64,000 nt of DNA from Cristatella mucedo (taxonomy: Eukaryota > Bryozoa > Phylactolaemata > Cristatellidae): positions 122,001 to 186,000 of the forward strand of contig WPIO01000097.1 of the NCBI GenBank assembly GCA_009760855.2, read 5' to 3'. Shown here piece after piece: positions 25,380 to 37,564 of this stretch. A program made the translations under genes and the position numbers. Within the stretch, counting starts at the first letter, position 1. Each line of letters begins with the position of its first letter. The notes beneath the pieces are model-generated. The model did not search any database, was not told where the DNA came from, and saw only the letters and a program-made list of their open reading frames with translations.

Positions 25380-28205
25380 TGTAATAATAATAATGATAAT
25401 AATGCACTTGATAAAGCGCCACCAGAGAACTCAATCTCTCACTAGACGCTTTACATTTGCTGAAAAGGGAAATGCAATTGAATGGTAAGTAAAATCATGC
25501 TCAATAAACAACAAGAATAACATTAGTAGGGGGTGACCTGCACAGGGTCAGCATGCAAGTGTGGTTAGTGGCAGCATGCACAGTGTTAGCACGCATAAGC
25601 ACATCAAGGACGAATCACAGGGACCCACTATATGCTGTCCTAAATAGATGTTCGTTTTAAATGTGGTCAGGTCAGGGGATGTTCTGACGCAGGTCGGGAG
25701 GGAGTTCCAGGCTTTGGGAACATACGAACTAAATGCATGGTCTCCAAAGGATTTAAGGTTTGTAAGAGGTATTTGTAGACTGTTGGATTCCGAAAAGCGG
25801 GTGGTACGATGCTTGGCCTGATGGGGGAATATGTCGGAGAGATGGGCTGGAGCCATAGGATGAAGGGACCTAAAAGTGAGCGACAAAAACAAAAAGAGGT
25901 CGCTTTGGAATATGACACGTAGATTACGAGCTGATTCGACAGGAGATATGCTGGCAGAGCCAATTTTGAGAGTCAGCCTTTCCAATCTCTGAATCACACT
26001 GGGTTTTCCCATAACTAGTAAGTTAGTTTTACCATCGTTTAGTTTTAGAAAATTTGCTGCCATCCATGTGCGGATGTCATCAATGCATGCAGCAAGTGAG
26101 TTGAGAGAATTTGAGGTGCTCGAAGGCTGGGAGGGATCAAAGCAACGGTACAACTGAGTGTCATCCGCATAGAAGTGAAAGCCTAAATTGTGCTTGGCAA
26201 TCACATCAGCGAGAGGGAGAGTATAAACGGTGAAAAGGACCGGACCTAGCACGGAGCCCTGAGGTACCCCATATTTCAGAGGTACTTCAGATGATCTTTG
26301 TCTATTCACGTCAACACTCTGGAGTCTCCCACTGAGATAGGACCTGATCCACTGCAGAGCAGTGCCAGTGATGCCCAGGCGAGATGAGAGGCGCTCTAGG
26401 AGAACTTTGTGATCGATGGTATCAGAAGCTGCCGAAAGATCGAGAAAAACAAGCAAAGACACTCTACCCATGTCTGCATTCCTAAGTAGGCCGTTGTATG
26501 CCCTAACCAATGCTGACTCTGTGGAGTGATTAGCTCTAAAGCCAGACTGGAACTTACTAGCAAGGTGTGAGGTTTCGATATATGAGTTCAGCTGGTCTGC
26601 CACGACCCGTTCCATTGTCTTTGATAGAAATGGTAGAAGGGAGACTGGGCGGTAGTTGCTTAAGTTCTCTTGGTCGAGTGTCGCATTTGTAGTTTGTTCG
26701 CACAGCAGAGAGACAGCCGATGCCCAACACCGACAGTTTATTACTAACGCACGGAGCCGAAGAGCGAACGGCTCCCCTCGGCCCCTGCTCTCACACGACT
26801 CCCCCTGGTCGACTCTGATGATTCATGGACTGCAACTGTGCACCGGCCGACCCTGATGGTGAATCCACCATCTGGCCACCAGCTGGTCCATGCCACATCA
26901 AAGGCGGACCACAGCAGTGCCAGGCTGACCCTGATGGTGAATCCACCATCTGGCCACCAGCTGGTTACCGGCCTGTGTCCATACCACATCACAGGCTGAC
27001 CACAGCTGTGCACCGGCCCCTCTCGGTGGTGCTTCTAACAACTCATCAGTGGCTTATCAGTGGAGCCTGCATACAATACATACATACGAACTACACGCTC
27101 CCTTGACCTTAAGGTCACAAGTCAGGAGCCGGCATACAGTACATGCACACATACGTACATAGGAACTACAATACATACATTCGAACTACAGCTTTCTTGA
27201 GAAGTGGCCTGACTACAGCTTTTTTGAAAGGTGCTGGGACATGACCTGAGGCTAATGACATATTAATGATGTTAGTTATGCATGGCAGCAGCAGATCAAT
27301 GCAACGTAGGAGCAGGATAGTGGGAATAGGGTCCAGAGGACTTGTTGTCTTCTTTGATTACGATACGAACTTTAGGACTAGATCACTAGTGACCTGCTTA
27401 AATGCAGACATTGAGGTGCAGCCAGGAACCGAGGAACAGCATTCTAGTGGGGAGGTTGTCATCGCTGGGATGGATTCCCTGATCTTGTCTATCTTCTGCA
27501 CAAAGAATCGAGAGAAGCGATCGGCTAGATCATTTCAAGGATCATCAGGTAAGGAGCTAATCTGCGAACGGTTGAGGAGATGGTTTATTGTCGACATCAG
27601 CATTTTTGGATTGTGCATCTGTGCTTCAACAATGTTCCTATAGAAGCTAGACTTGGCCTTTGCTAGGATCGATTGGTACGACTTACAGCAGTCTTCATAT
27701 GCCTGTCTATGGGCAGTTAGTCCGGATCTTTTGTATGCTTTTTCATGCTTTCGTTTAGTAGACCTGGCTAGTTTAATGTCTGTGATAAACCATAGGCCGT
27801 CTGGGCGAGGGCACACAGTGCACTTTGTCAGAGGTGCAAATTCATCGAGCGTGGCAGCTACTGTCGTGTTGTAGCTATCTACCAATGATGACAGATCGGA
27901 GGGGAACTGAGCAGCAGAGGTGAAGCAGATATTCTCGCACGGACAGCATCGATGTCAAGGGTCTTGAGGTTTCGCGATTCACAGGTGATTTTGGAGGAGG
28001 ATGTGGGCACACACTGTAGATTGAATGAGATCTGCACGTGGTCAGATAAGCAGGATTTGGTAATAATTTGGTGATGACAAAGTGCAGTTGTATGAGAAAA
28101 CCTGGTCGAGTGTGTGATCCTTGATGTGGGTAGGGCCATGCACACGAGCCACAAGTTCTCTGAGGGCACTTTATCAGGTACATTATTATTATTATTATTA
28201 TTAGA
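25380..28205 (-). mobile_element. LINE-1f, longest copy: L2/CR1-like non-LTR retrotransposon, interrupted
   Basis: Read from 28205 down to 25380. The C-terminal edge of an apurinic-type endonuclease has SCLSDHVQISFNLQ (about 28050). A linker region (27535-27885) has LDEFAPLTKCTVCPRPDG. The reverse transcriptase (25548-26615) has FLDLSAASDTIDH, YGVPQGSVLGPVLF and the catalytic FHFYADDTQLY. A degenerate C-terminus, the 3' UTR and an (ATT)n-type tail at 25380 follow. It is 5' truncated at an ATT run near 28200. An insertion (26690-27195) and a frameshift near 25960 inactivate it. It serves as the reference for the many shorter LINE-1f pieces. Confidence 0.88.
26690..27195. mobile_element. Non-autonomous element with short TIRs inserted in LINE-1f
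   Basis: It interrupts the LINE between codons for a KKA-type motif upstream and the ATLDQENLSNYRPVS motif downstream (minus strand). The ends look like TGTAGTTTG...CGAACTACA. Inside are two near-identical blocks (CTGATGGTGAATCCACCATC, then TGGCCACCAGCTGGT) about 70 bp apart. No coding capacity was recognised and no clear target duplication is seen. Confidence 0.55.
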
Positions 28206-30299
28206 TAGCAATACCAGTCGGAGTCGCGTCCTGATTAGACCAGGATCAAACTATTACCCTTATCAAAGCTGGGCCGTGCATCCGCCACTTTCGAACTCTT
28301 CTGTGGACAGCCGACACGTGGAGCCATTTGATTCGCCATATTTTTGCTGCCGGCCTACGATCAACTGGTAGGCTGAGCTGCTGTGACCAATTGTACCCCG
28401 CAGCTTCTCGTGACATCCCAACGTCCGTTGCGCCGGTACGTGCCCGGTCCAAGGGGTGTGGTTCAAGAGGGCCGGTTCAAGAGGCGCAGCGCAGCGACGT
28501 CTCGATTGACGGCGACGACCGGCTGCGAGCGGCTCGCCTAAACGATTCATGCGCCGCCGCCGACTTATGCTTCCTGTTCATTGACGTCACCGCTGCATAC
28601 GAGTTATCGTCGTCTTTTTTCCGGACTGGTTTGTAATGAGCCTAGGCGCATCTCCGTGCACATGAGCCGCCGTTGAGTCAAACTAGCGCACTTTATAGCA
28701 GCGAGACTCGACGTTTCGGAAAAAAACGCATCGCGAACTCGTCTTTCGTACTTGAAATGAGCAAGCGTGTCCTCGCCGGCGCGCTAGCTCAGAGTAGCAG
28801 GCGTCACAGCGACTCGAGGTAGCTCTAGAAGCCAGCAAGTGTTACCCGAACGGGCCAACCAAGATGCAGTCCGCCCACTGATCGTATACAGCAACCAATC
28901 AGCAGTGGCTCCGCCCGATGCCCGGTAGCGCCTTCTTTACCAATGATACGGCGCGTGCCGTCAGCCGCCCTGTCGCTCAGACACTGCTCTCCGGACTACT
29001 GCTCGGCGCTGTTTCGCTCGTTCAAAAGGTATTTCAATCGAATATGCATTGCTTAGCGGACTTTAAACCTAAGAATACAACACTTACTTATCTCTCTCTC
29101 TGCGCGTCTCTCTCCATGAGTTGGTTTTTTAGCTGCCGGTCATTGTCTCAGTTGCTCACAGTTATCTCAACCTACTAATCGCATCCTATGCTAAGCAGGT
29201 CTTGTTTTAAGAAGAACGTCCGAGGACAGCTTCTGTGCAGTCACAGCAATGATACCAGCGGAATACCGGAAGGTATTACGAAGTGGTTCAGTAAAGGCCC
29301 ACACAGCGCTTGGAGTCGCCCGAGGCCGCTTACCAGCGCGGAAAGGAATTAAGCACAGCTTAAAGCACTTCCTGCACAAACCAAAGTTAAATGACAAAAT
29401 TCCGCCTACACCTGGTCCGCTCACACCTGATTTAGTTAGGCTGGCAGCTCGTGTCGCCTCTCGGCGTATCAGGCACTCAAAACAAATGTGCATGGCTGAC
29501 CATATGGCCAGCAAGGATTCGTCAATATCGACCTGCTGTGGTTCTTAGAAATATAAGTTTATTACCGTACGTCTTTCACGTTCGCAGTCCCTTATGGCTA
29601 AAACGGCATCGACGGCGAAAGGGCTGCGATCACGTGATTACGGGATATCGCACTTATCCGCCTGCAGATGTCGCATGGCTTCAACCAAGCTCAGGATCAA
29701 AGACCCGCGCTCAGAGTCACCCGAGGCTGTAAATTCCTTGCACGAGAGCATAGAATTGCTTATCATTTACTCAAATATTTATACTGACCCAAGTCGTAAT
29801 TAAATTGAACTGTGCGTGTCGCACAAAAACAGAGCTTCAAAAGACCGCTGAATTAGGGCGAAATGCTCGTCTGGGAGCTTCAAAAATACTATTATCTGTG
29901 GTATTTGTTTCATAGCTTAGATTACGAATGAGGTCGATGTAGAATGACACAAATTCACCATAATTCAAAGGTCTTCCAAACGTTAATAAAATTTTAACTA
30001 AATCAGTCCAGTGGCTGTTGCACGCCGGAGGCACCGGATAGTGCATGCGTGCATCTCCATGAGAGGGTCAGAGGGTCAAGGTCCATGAGAGGGTCAGAGG
30101 GTGAAACATCTCCGTGACATGGTAAGATTATTAGGTCTGCTGAGAATAGAGAGCGGAGTGGGACGGAACAGGCGAGGTAAAGAACATGATGAATGTTGGC
30201 ATGACTGACTCAAAGAGCCCAACGATTAGGAAAAACCAACAATGAAACAATTAACGGAGCAAACTACTAACGGGCTACTTCCACGACGACAGCCGTCGT
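28206..30299. other. Intergenic; no gene supported
   Basis: A 99-codon plus-strand frame at 29249-29548 is Arg/Lys-rich (SLKHFLHKPKLNDKIPPTPG) and could be an exon, but I recognise no family and see no firm splice context. 28840-29050 resembles 22830-23010. At 30050-30110 a short GAGAGGGTCAGAGGGT unit is repeated twice. Confidence 0.35.
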
Positions 30300-30560
30300 A
30301 GCTGTTGACCGCGCGCGCGCTTGGGCGAAACGACCAGCGAGCCGCCTTCGAAGCGATTAGCGCGGCCATTCATGCGTGAATATTTACGCAAGAAATGTAG
30401 AAGAGTGTGTGAAACCATCCGCTTTCGTTCGCTCGAGCGCGTTGTGGGCGGCGCGCAGCTCAAGTAAAGGCCGTCGTACTTTGCACGGACGGCGCTGCAC
30501 TTTGGGCCTCCTTTTCCCACCCTTCAGGTGTCTTCTGCCACGGCATCGCATCTCCAGTGT
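30300..30560 (-). repeat. Dispersed GC-rich repeat, inverted relative to 33570-33850
   Basis: It shares in reverse complement the CTTGGGCGAAACGACCAGC, AATATTTACGCA, GCTCGAGCG and CTCAAGTAAAGGCCGTCG segments with 33570-33850. Copies differ at scattered positions. Its nature is unknown; it could be a decayed transposon or a duplicated promoter region. Confidence 0.6.
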
Positions 30561-31579
30561 GCGCCCGTACCTACTATTATCTTGCAGTGACTGGTGACGT
30601 CAGATGCAGGGGCTCTTGCTCTTCTTCCTTTGCGTGCACTTGTCCGGTGGCCCTTTCCCTTGCGAGAGAGCGGCTGTAAAGCAGTAAAGCTCTAGCTGTG
30701 TCATTCGTCCAGCACAAGCTAAAAAACAAACAAGCAACAAGCGAGGGTCTAGCGTAAGCCGAGCTGACAGCTAGGCTTGCCGATAGCGTCACCTAACTAC
30801 TCTGGACTAGAGCTTTATTCGCAGCTGGCATCTGACGGCGGAATGTCTCTCCACTTTAACTCCTTTACGACAAGGAGATGAGCGAGACAGCTGCGTGGTC
30901 ATTTGGCGTTTTGTAAACCTGTCGGGACCACACCGTATTGATTGCGCACAGCGCGAAACCCGTCTCGAGACGTTGGAGTCGGCTAATCTGGCTGTCTTAC
31001 AAAGCAAAGCATATCCTAGCCCGTCGTCTTGGCGCGTTTCATTTAAGCTCGCTCTTCCGGCTTTGCGCGTTGCTATGGTGGCGAGCAGCAAGTAGCTCCC
31101 GCGATCCTCAGCTGTATTGTCTCCCTAACGGATGATTGTTTAAACTTCAGCCTACTGGCAACCAATCACCCGGTGCGGTGCAAGTCGAAACTTCCCCAGC
31201 CAAATCAACCTGTTACGAGACAACGAGCGTTAGAAATCTTCCATCGGCCACTTACAACGCCGTGCACCCGGATAAGCTCAGTTGCACAGAATCGTTTCCC
31301 CGCCGCCGCCGATGTCTAATCGCCACGTCGCGCCAATGCATTCTGAGTACTATAGCTAATAAATACTGATACATATATATACTGATAAATATAAATATAC
31401 TGATACGTGTCCGTCCTACAGTCACCTACCACGCTTGAGTTTCCGCAATTTATAGGTAACTTTCTTGTGTTCACTGTTGCTTTGCTCCTTAATTGTTTCT
31501 TCAACGGTTTATCTTATCGTCCGGCTCTTTGCGTCAGTCAGATAGGCTGGTGGTAATAATCATGTTCTTCCCTTCTTTC

Positions 31580-31790
31580 TCTCCGACTCACCCCGCTCTC
31601 TACTCTCGCTCTGAGTCATCCCGCTCTCTACTCTCGCTCCGACCCATCCCGCTCTCCACTCTCGCTCCGACCCATCCCGCTCTCTACTCTCGCTCCGACC
31701 CATCCCGCTCTCTACTCTCACTCCGACCCATCCCGCTCTCTACTCTCGCTCCGCCCCATCCCGCTCTCTACTCTCGCTTGCGCAAAGTTC
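31580..31790. repeat. 28-bp minisatellite, about 7.5 copies
   Basis: The unit begins CCCGCTCTCTACTCTCGCTC, followed by CGACCCAT. Spacing of successive CCGCTCTC starts is 28 bp (31593, 31621, 31649). Single-base variants mark individual units. The array is non-coding. Confidence 0.9.
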
Positions 31791-32109
31791 ACTTACGGCA
31801 AACGCGCAGACGCTTAAGCAGCCAAGCTCACGCCAGGAAGCGTCTGAAAGCGACGAGAGGGTCTTTGTGTCACTCTTTTTCTTTCGGAAGATAAATCAAC
31901 TTGTGAAGCACTTTATCCGTTGTTTGGCAACGCATTTTGCCCCATTAATTCAGCAGGGCATCTGCTCCAGGGCGACACTGTTGACGGCTACCTGCAAACG
32001 AAACGTGCTGTAACGAGCACCATGAATATGTGGCCGAAAAGCAAAGCGAAAGCAGTGATCTCGCGGTCATAGTAAGTAAGTGATGGTGGCTTCTTAACGT
32101 CGCAGCACT

Positions 32110-32300
32110 AACCATATTTACACGTTTGATTATGTGCATGTCCCACTCTGAACGTGTTGTGCTTGTTGACATTGTACGTGGTGCCACTAGCAATTTGAGC
32201 ATGCTTCCTTTACGGCATTTGTAAAGTGTCAGAATAGAGATTAAGCTCTCCGCGCGCGCTATGCAAATAATTGATATTATTATCTTTATTATCATTATTT
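32110..32300 (+). mobile_element. LINE-1f 3' end
   Basis: It has TTTGTAAAGTGTCAGAATAG, AGATTAAGCTCTCC and GCTATGCAAATAATTGATAT, then a TTATTATC tail, the plus-oriented LINE-1f 3' terminus. No coding part is present. Confidence 0.65.
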
Positions 32301-33261
32301 CATTAGTACACCACATGACGCTGTTAGTGGTCCCTTCTCTGAGATGCACTCTGAGGCGCTGTTGCCACGCACTGCCGACATTCAGGTCCGATCCCGGCAT
32401 GCACGGACCTAAGTGAGGAGTGGAAGCAAACAGTAACGACTGGCAGTGCGTCGACCTAACCATGCAGACACGCCCAGTCAAGTTCGCAGGCGCGAGAGTG
32501 CGAGATTTCACCAAAAGCGTCGAATAAAATGAGTCACTGTTACACGGTGAAATGTCGACATTTAAAATTGGTCAGAATATGTTAGTGCCGGACAGCTGAG
32601 TGGTTCCGTAAATCATGGGTAATTGAGAACCGGATGTACGATAATATACTATTTAGATCCTGAAAAAAGCTGTCTGGGTGGACGGTTAATCTGTTGTATT
32701 TGTAACTGTCGTTTTACCTTGGACACTACATTAGTGAGTAAAACGTTATGATTCACTTTGCTCAAATGCGGCTTGCTGTTTTGTATTTGGAAGAAAGTGC
32801 TCTACGCGAAAGACCGTAGCTTTTCTTAAGGTATAGCGGTTCTAAATAGCTATCTATCTTCGCTATCTTAGCCATGACTGCATAGTTTGGTACTGCACCC
32901 ACTACCCGTGAACAGCGTTTCGCTTCACCAATTTTTGACGCGCATCGCTGAGGGCTAGCGCTTGTAGCTTGCGTTGTGTTTATGGTGAAATACGTGAGTT
33001 CTGAAGCCGGTACCGCGATTTTATAGCTTCAGCATTGCCCGACTGCTGTCCGAGAGCGTTTCTGGGATATTGGCATCGAGTCCACGACTTGATTTAGCTC
33101 CGACCGATCGCAGTCTTTGGCAGCTTTCCTGCACGAGGACGCAGCAATCACCTTTAAGCTTAGGTTTTCTTCAGCGCATCGCTAGAGCCCGTCACGTGAG
33201 CAACTTCCGTCCAGAATGCGATTAAAGTCCTTCTGCTCAATAATGCCTCCGCCGTACGTCT

Positions 33262-33850
33262 AGTACAAATGTGTCTGATAAAGATTGTAACAACCGAACC
33301 GGTCTCGTGAATTCTCGTAGCTCTAACGACGACGTCTCACCGCTCCGAGACACTCGGCTGCGCACTTTAGTGACTGCTTTTATCATGCAAGGCGCGAATA
33401 CTGCGGAGCGATGCTGCACTACTATAATCACAAAACCAATATGCGTTTCCCGAGTGAAGCTCCCCCCAACGTTGCCGATTTGCGGCAACGTGCGGAAATA
33501 TTGACTGGATTCTTTGGAGGCGGCAGCGGCCGGACTAGGTCCCAGCTGCTGCTGCCGCTGTCCGGTGCGGCCACTTACGGATGCACCCCAGAGATGCGAT
33601 CCCGACAGAAGAAACCTGAAGGGTGGAAAAAGGAGGCCCAGAGCGCAGCGCCGTCCGTGCAAGGTCCGACGGCCTTTACTTGAGCTGCGCACCGCCCACT
33701 ACTCGCTCGAGCGAATGAAAGCGAATCGGTTTCCGCATTCTTTTACGTTTTTTTCGTAAATATTTACACATGAATAGTCACACCGATCGCTCTGAAGACG
33801 GCTTGCCGGTCGTTTCGCCCACGCACGCGGCCAACAGTTACGACGGCCCG
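33262..33850 (+). repeat. GC-rich repeat unit R
   Basis: The first half (33262-33560) matches 34850-35150 in reverse complement (CCGGTCTCGTGAATTCTCG, CACTCGGCTG, GCACTTTAGTGACT, GCCGGACTAGGTCC). The second half matches 30300-30560 in reverse complement. Together they show a dispersed or locally duplicated unit beside the putative secreted-protein gene. Confidence 0.6.
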
Positions 33851-34000
33851 TCGTCGTGCCGGACGTAGCCCGGTAGAAAGGCGAGCTCGTGCCTGCAAGT
33901 CCTTCCGCATTGCTCTTGATCGCAGCGGAGGCAGCTGCGGCAGCAGCGACCCAGGTGTGTCTGGGTAGCGCGTGGCAGCAGTGCCGCCGCTTAATGCACG

Positions 34001-34726
34001 CTACCGGCAGCCGAGCGCTATTTCTGCACAGTAGTCGAACTGGTGCCTCGCGACGTCTTCGGCGTACAGCATTGGCGAGGAGCACCGGCTCATGCACTTC
34101 GAGTAGGACAAGGGAGGCACGAACTTTATCGAGCGTTCGCAAAACGTGCACAGGCTGTGACAACTGACAGTGTTCCTCTGCCGGCAGCGATTTCCTTGCT
34201 GCGACGGGCCGGCGGATTGTCGGGCCACTCGCTCGAGGGCCGCCGCCGCTCTCGGAGCTGCAAGCACAGCTCCAAGCGCGATGCGCGACGGCGGCGACGA
34301 CGCGTCAATAGTCGCCGCAGCCGTCGCCGCTGGCACCGCCGCCACAGTAGCAGCCGTACCAGCCGAAGGCACCGACGGCAACCGTCCGGCAGTGCGTCCT
34401 CGGAGCGGCACTGCCGCACCGCCGGCAGCAGCGGCGGCGGCTGCAGTAAACAACTCAACTCTACCGGCGGCGGCGGCGACTTCTGCCGCCGCCGCCGGCA
34501 GTGCGTGGCTCTCTGTCGATCTGCTGCTGCGATCGTGTCGTGCAGTTGGCAGCGCCTTATCAAGCGCGCTCTGAGATGTCGCTACGGCGAGGTTTTTGTC
34601 TGCACTGGCGCCGGCCAGCCTCAAAGGCTCTCGAAGAGTAGCCGCCGAAAGTGTTTCGCGATAGTTGAGACTCAGCACGGCAGCGTGCAGCGCGAAACTG
34701 GCGACCATAAGCGAAGAGATTCGCAT
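34001..34726 (-). CDS. Putative secreted Ala/Arg-rich protein with cysteine-containing C-terminus
   Basis: I recognise no family. The frame is open from 34837, but I choose the Met at 34726 (MRISSLMVASFALHAAVLSL) because a hydrophobic signal-peptide-like segment starts there and a TATAAAAG box lies 80 bp upstream, leaving room for a short 5' UTR. The mature part has basic residues (RHDRSSRS), a long low-complexity Ala/Pro stretch from GCC/GCG repeats, and a C-terminal segment of about 60 residues with seven cysteines, including CHSLCTFC, KCMSRC and YCAEIALGC. That layout suits a secreted peptide precursor. Against this, the strong GC bias could keep a frame open by chance, and the antisense strand is also open. 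A decayed second copy of the low-complexity part lies upstream at 35200-35370. Confidence 0.4.
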   Translation of the reverse strand: MRISSLMVASFALHAAVLSLNYRETLSAATLREPLRLAGASADKNLAVATSQSALDKALPTARHDRSSRSTESHALPAAAAEVAAAAGRVELFTAAAAAAAGGAAVPLRGRTAGRLPSVPSAGTAATVAAVPAATAAATIDASSPPSRIALGAVLAAPRAAAALERVARQSAGPSQQGNRCRQRNTVSCHSLCTFCERSIKFVPPLSYSKCMSRCSSPMLYAEDVARHQFDYCAEIALGCR

Positions 34727-34805
34727 GGTGCGAGAAGTGACCTTGACCTCAGCTTGCGAGCGGCCGGCGAGAGCAGCTTTCGTGCTTTCCGAGCGCCGCT
34801 CGAAA

Positions 34806-34813
34806 CTTTTATA
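34806..34813 (-). promoter_or_regulatory. Candidate TATA box (TATAAAAG)
   Basis: On the minus strand TATAAAAG lies 80 bp before the chosen Met at 34726, which would place transcription start near 34,780. It supports the secreted-protein call but is a short motif. Confidence 0.4.
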
Positions 34814-34849
34814 GCATCGCTTGAAAACGCTGAACAATAAAAGTGGCCT

Positions 34850-35150
34850 CGCATGGCTACGACAGCAGCCAGGACCTAGTCCGGCTGCTGCCGCCTTCGA
34901 AGAAGCCAGTCAAACATTCCAAGCGTTAGATCGAATCAGCGTGCGGGGGCTTTATTCAGAAAACGCGTGTACGTTTCGCAATTGTCATTGCGCAGCGTCA
35001 CTCTGCAGTATTCACGCCTTGCATAATAAAAAAAAGTCACTAAAGTGCCCAGCCGAGTGTCTTAGTGCGGAGAGACGTCGTCATTAGAGCAACGAGAATT
35101 CGCGAGACCGGTTTAGTTGCTACAATTCTTATCGGATGCACTTGAACTAG
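34850..35150 (-). repeat. GC-rich repeat unit R, inverted copy
   Basis: It is the reverse complement match of 33262-33560 (GACCGGTTTAGTTGC, GAATTCGCGAGACC, AGTGCCCAGCCGAGTGTC, ACCTAGTCCGGCTGCTGCCG). It lies directly upstream of the putative secreted-protein gene and may contain its regulatory region. Confidence 0.55.
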
Positions 35151-35199
35151 ACGTATAGCGGTGGCATTCTTAAGCGGAAGGGCTCTGGATGCACGCAGG

Positions 35200-35370
35200 C
35201 TCACTGCTGCAGTTGCTCATATGGCAGACTCTAGTAATGGGCACCGACGGAAACAGAAACGGCAGCGCGTCCTAGGAGCGGCTGGCACCGCACCGGTAGC
35301 AGCTGTAGTGAACGACTTCGCTCTACTGGTGACGACCACTACCGGAAGTGAGCGTCTACTGTAGATGACC
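35200..35370 (-). pseudogene. Decayed partial copy of the 34.0-34.7 kb gene
   Basis: The plus-strand segment GGGCACCGACGGAAACAG ... GCGCGTCCTAGGAGCGGC ... GACTTCGCTCTACTGG aligns in the same orientation with GGCACCGACGGCAACC ... GCGTCCTCGGAGCGGC ... CAACTCTACCGG near 34365-34460. The cysteine-containing end is not found. It suggests an old tandem duplication of the gene plus repeat R. Confidence 0.4.
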
Positions 35371-36394
35371 TATGGTAGTTTTTAAACTTGATCGAGGAAT
35401 TTGCGCGATTCATCCCTTTAAAGTAAGCCTATATTAGACGACTTAGCTTTATATCTAGTAGAAGTCAGAGTATGTGTTGGGAGAGCCTGTGTCGAGACAG
35501 CAAGTAGCAGCCGAGAGAGCAGCCGCGATTTATTTTCTGCTTGCGGGGCATCGCGAAATCTTCACCTTGGAAGGCGGAGGAGAATGCAGAAGGCTGGGCT
35601 TTGACATGCGCACGAAAAGTCACTCCCGTCTATTTTAATATGAAACCTGACCTCGAATGCTAGGTCTCACTAGTTATTATTACAGATAATTTATATGTCG
35701 AATACTAACTCATCCTTTAAAATACTCTGGAGCAGGTCAAAGCTCCGTTAAAAGATAGATCTTTAGCCACTCTAAAAATGTAACCGTCTGTCTAAAATTA
35801 CACCGAACCAGCTTGAACGCGACAACGAACGTGAGCGCCGAAGGTGCGAGCAGCAGGCTTTCTTGTCCTCAAAAAGCGGTCAATTCCTTCTTCTTCTTCT
35901 TCTTCTGGATTAGCATCTAGAAATCCACGCAGTGAAAGCGCCCCGCCCGGGCCAGACGCTGGGCCGCTGGGCCACTACCGCACAGTCTGCCGCCGCCGCC
36001 GCCGCACGTGGCTCCTCCGCCGTCGCCGCCACTTGCAGCCGCTCGGGTTCCGCTCGGAAAGGCACTTTTGGCACAGACATGTTGGACAACACGAGATCCG
36101 TCCGCTAAGTAATTACATCACTGAAACTCGCGCAGACGATGGTCTGCAACCAGACTCGGCCGACTTATGGCCGACACTGACTTATTTAAAAAAAATTCCT
36201 ACGTGTCTACACTCTGACGCTTAGAAAATCCCGGGGTTTATTTTTCACTCAAAAACTAAAGTCCTACGAGTCGGACCCAAAAAGAAGTTACAAGCCGGTG
36301 AGCAATTTGCTTGCCAACTATGTGAGGTCTCCATCTTCAGATGAAGACCTTTCAGGGTTGGCAAGAGAATTCAAATAGCCCACCCAATAAGTTT

Positions 36395-36785
36395 TCATAA
36401 TAATAATAAGAATGCACTTGATAAAGCACCCTCAGAGAACTTAATCTCTTTCTAGGCGCTTTACATTTGCTGCAAAGTGAAATGCAATTGAATGGTAAGT
36501 AAAATCATGCTTAAAAAACAAACAAAATGAATAATATGGTTAGGGGCGACATGCACAGGGTCAGCATGCAAATGTGGTTAGTAGCAGTATGCACAGTGTC
36601 AGCACGCATAAGCACAACAAGGACGAATCACAGGGACCCGCTAAATGCTGTCCTAAATAGGTGTGTTTTTAGGTTCCTTTTAAATGTGGTCAGGTCAGGG
36701 GATGTTCTGACGCAGGTCGGGAGGGAGTTCCAGGTTTTGGGAGCATACGAACTAAATGCACGGTCTCCAAAGGATGTAAGGTTTT
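36395..36785 (-). mobile_element. LINE-1f 3' fragment
   Basis: It runs from an AATAATAATAAGAATGCACT tail through AAAGCACCCTCAGAGAAC and the GGTCAGCATGC block to the degenerate C-terminus (SFGDRAFSSYAPKTWNSLPT on the minus strand). It is 5' truncated. Confidence 0.8.
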
Positions 36786-37564
36786 CAACATTTTCCGTTA
36801 AAAAAAGGCACGCATTCACGCTGTTATTAAGCTTCCTCCGACTAAAAAAATGGTTGCCTCGCATCTTGTGACCTATAGGCGATTTTTCTCGCCTTAGATA
36901 TACGAAGTAGCTACCTTAGTGAAGTCTAATGAAAGATCCTCTAATGAAGGCCATTTACCATCCCCTCTCTGGCCTTCGGTGTCAAACGCACGTAGCCTAC
37001 TCGTAACTCAGTTTTTTATAGCTTATATGAATTATAAAGTATTTTAAATCCCGTTATCTAGAAGCATTGATAACCTGATGTATGGCTTGACTCAGTTTGT
37101 CTACCCAGTTTCCCTTTTTCCCTTTTGTCAACGATTCTTGAAAATAATGTCGCTAAGCAGCTTGTAGCACGTATTGAAGAGACTGAATTGTCAGAAGAAT
37201 TACATAGAAATTAAAATGACACTAATCCACTGAAACTGCACTCACCCGTGCAACTAACGGCATCATATCCAGATAAAATATCGGGAACTCCAGTGCCCCG
37301 GGCCCTGCTTAATTTGTAAGCTGCGTTCCAAACTTCTGATCACGATATCCGTCTGAGCAATTGAGAACAACGATCGGTCTGGCAGACGAGGCACTGGCGT
37401 TGTTCAAATCCCACTCGTCCGATCGTATTGAATTCGTGTCTCGTGGGGGTCAAGTATCATCAACCAGACCAGTCACCTGTGGATGCTCACATGTGCAGGC
37501 GTTCGTTCCTTTTCCTTTGCTGTTCTCCATTTATACTTAGCATCTGGGACAAGTGATTTGGGCC

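Noticed and set aside
29249-29548. 99-codon Arg/Lys-rich frame as a host gene
   Set aside because: No family recognised, no firm splice sites or promoter. Kept only as a remark in the intergenic entry.
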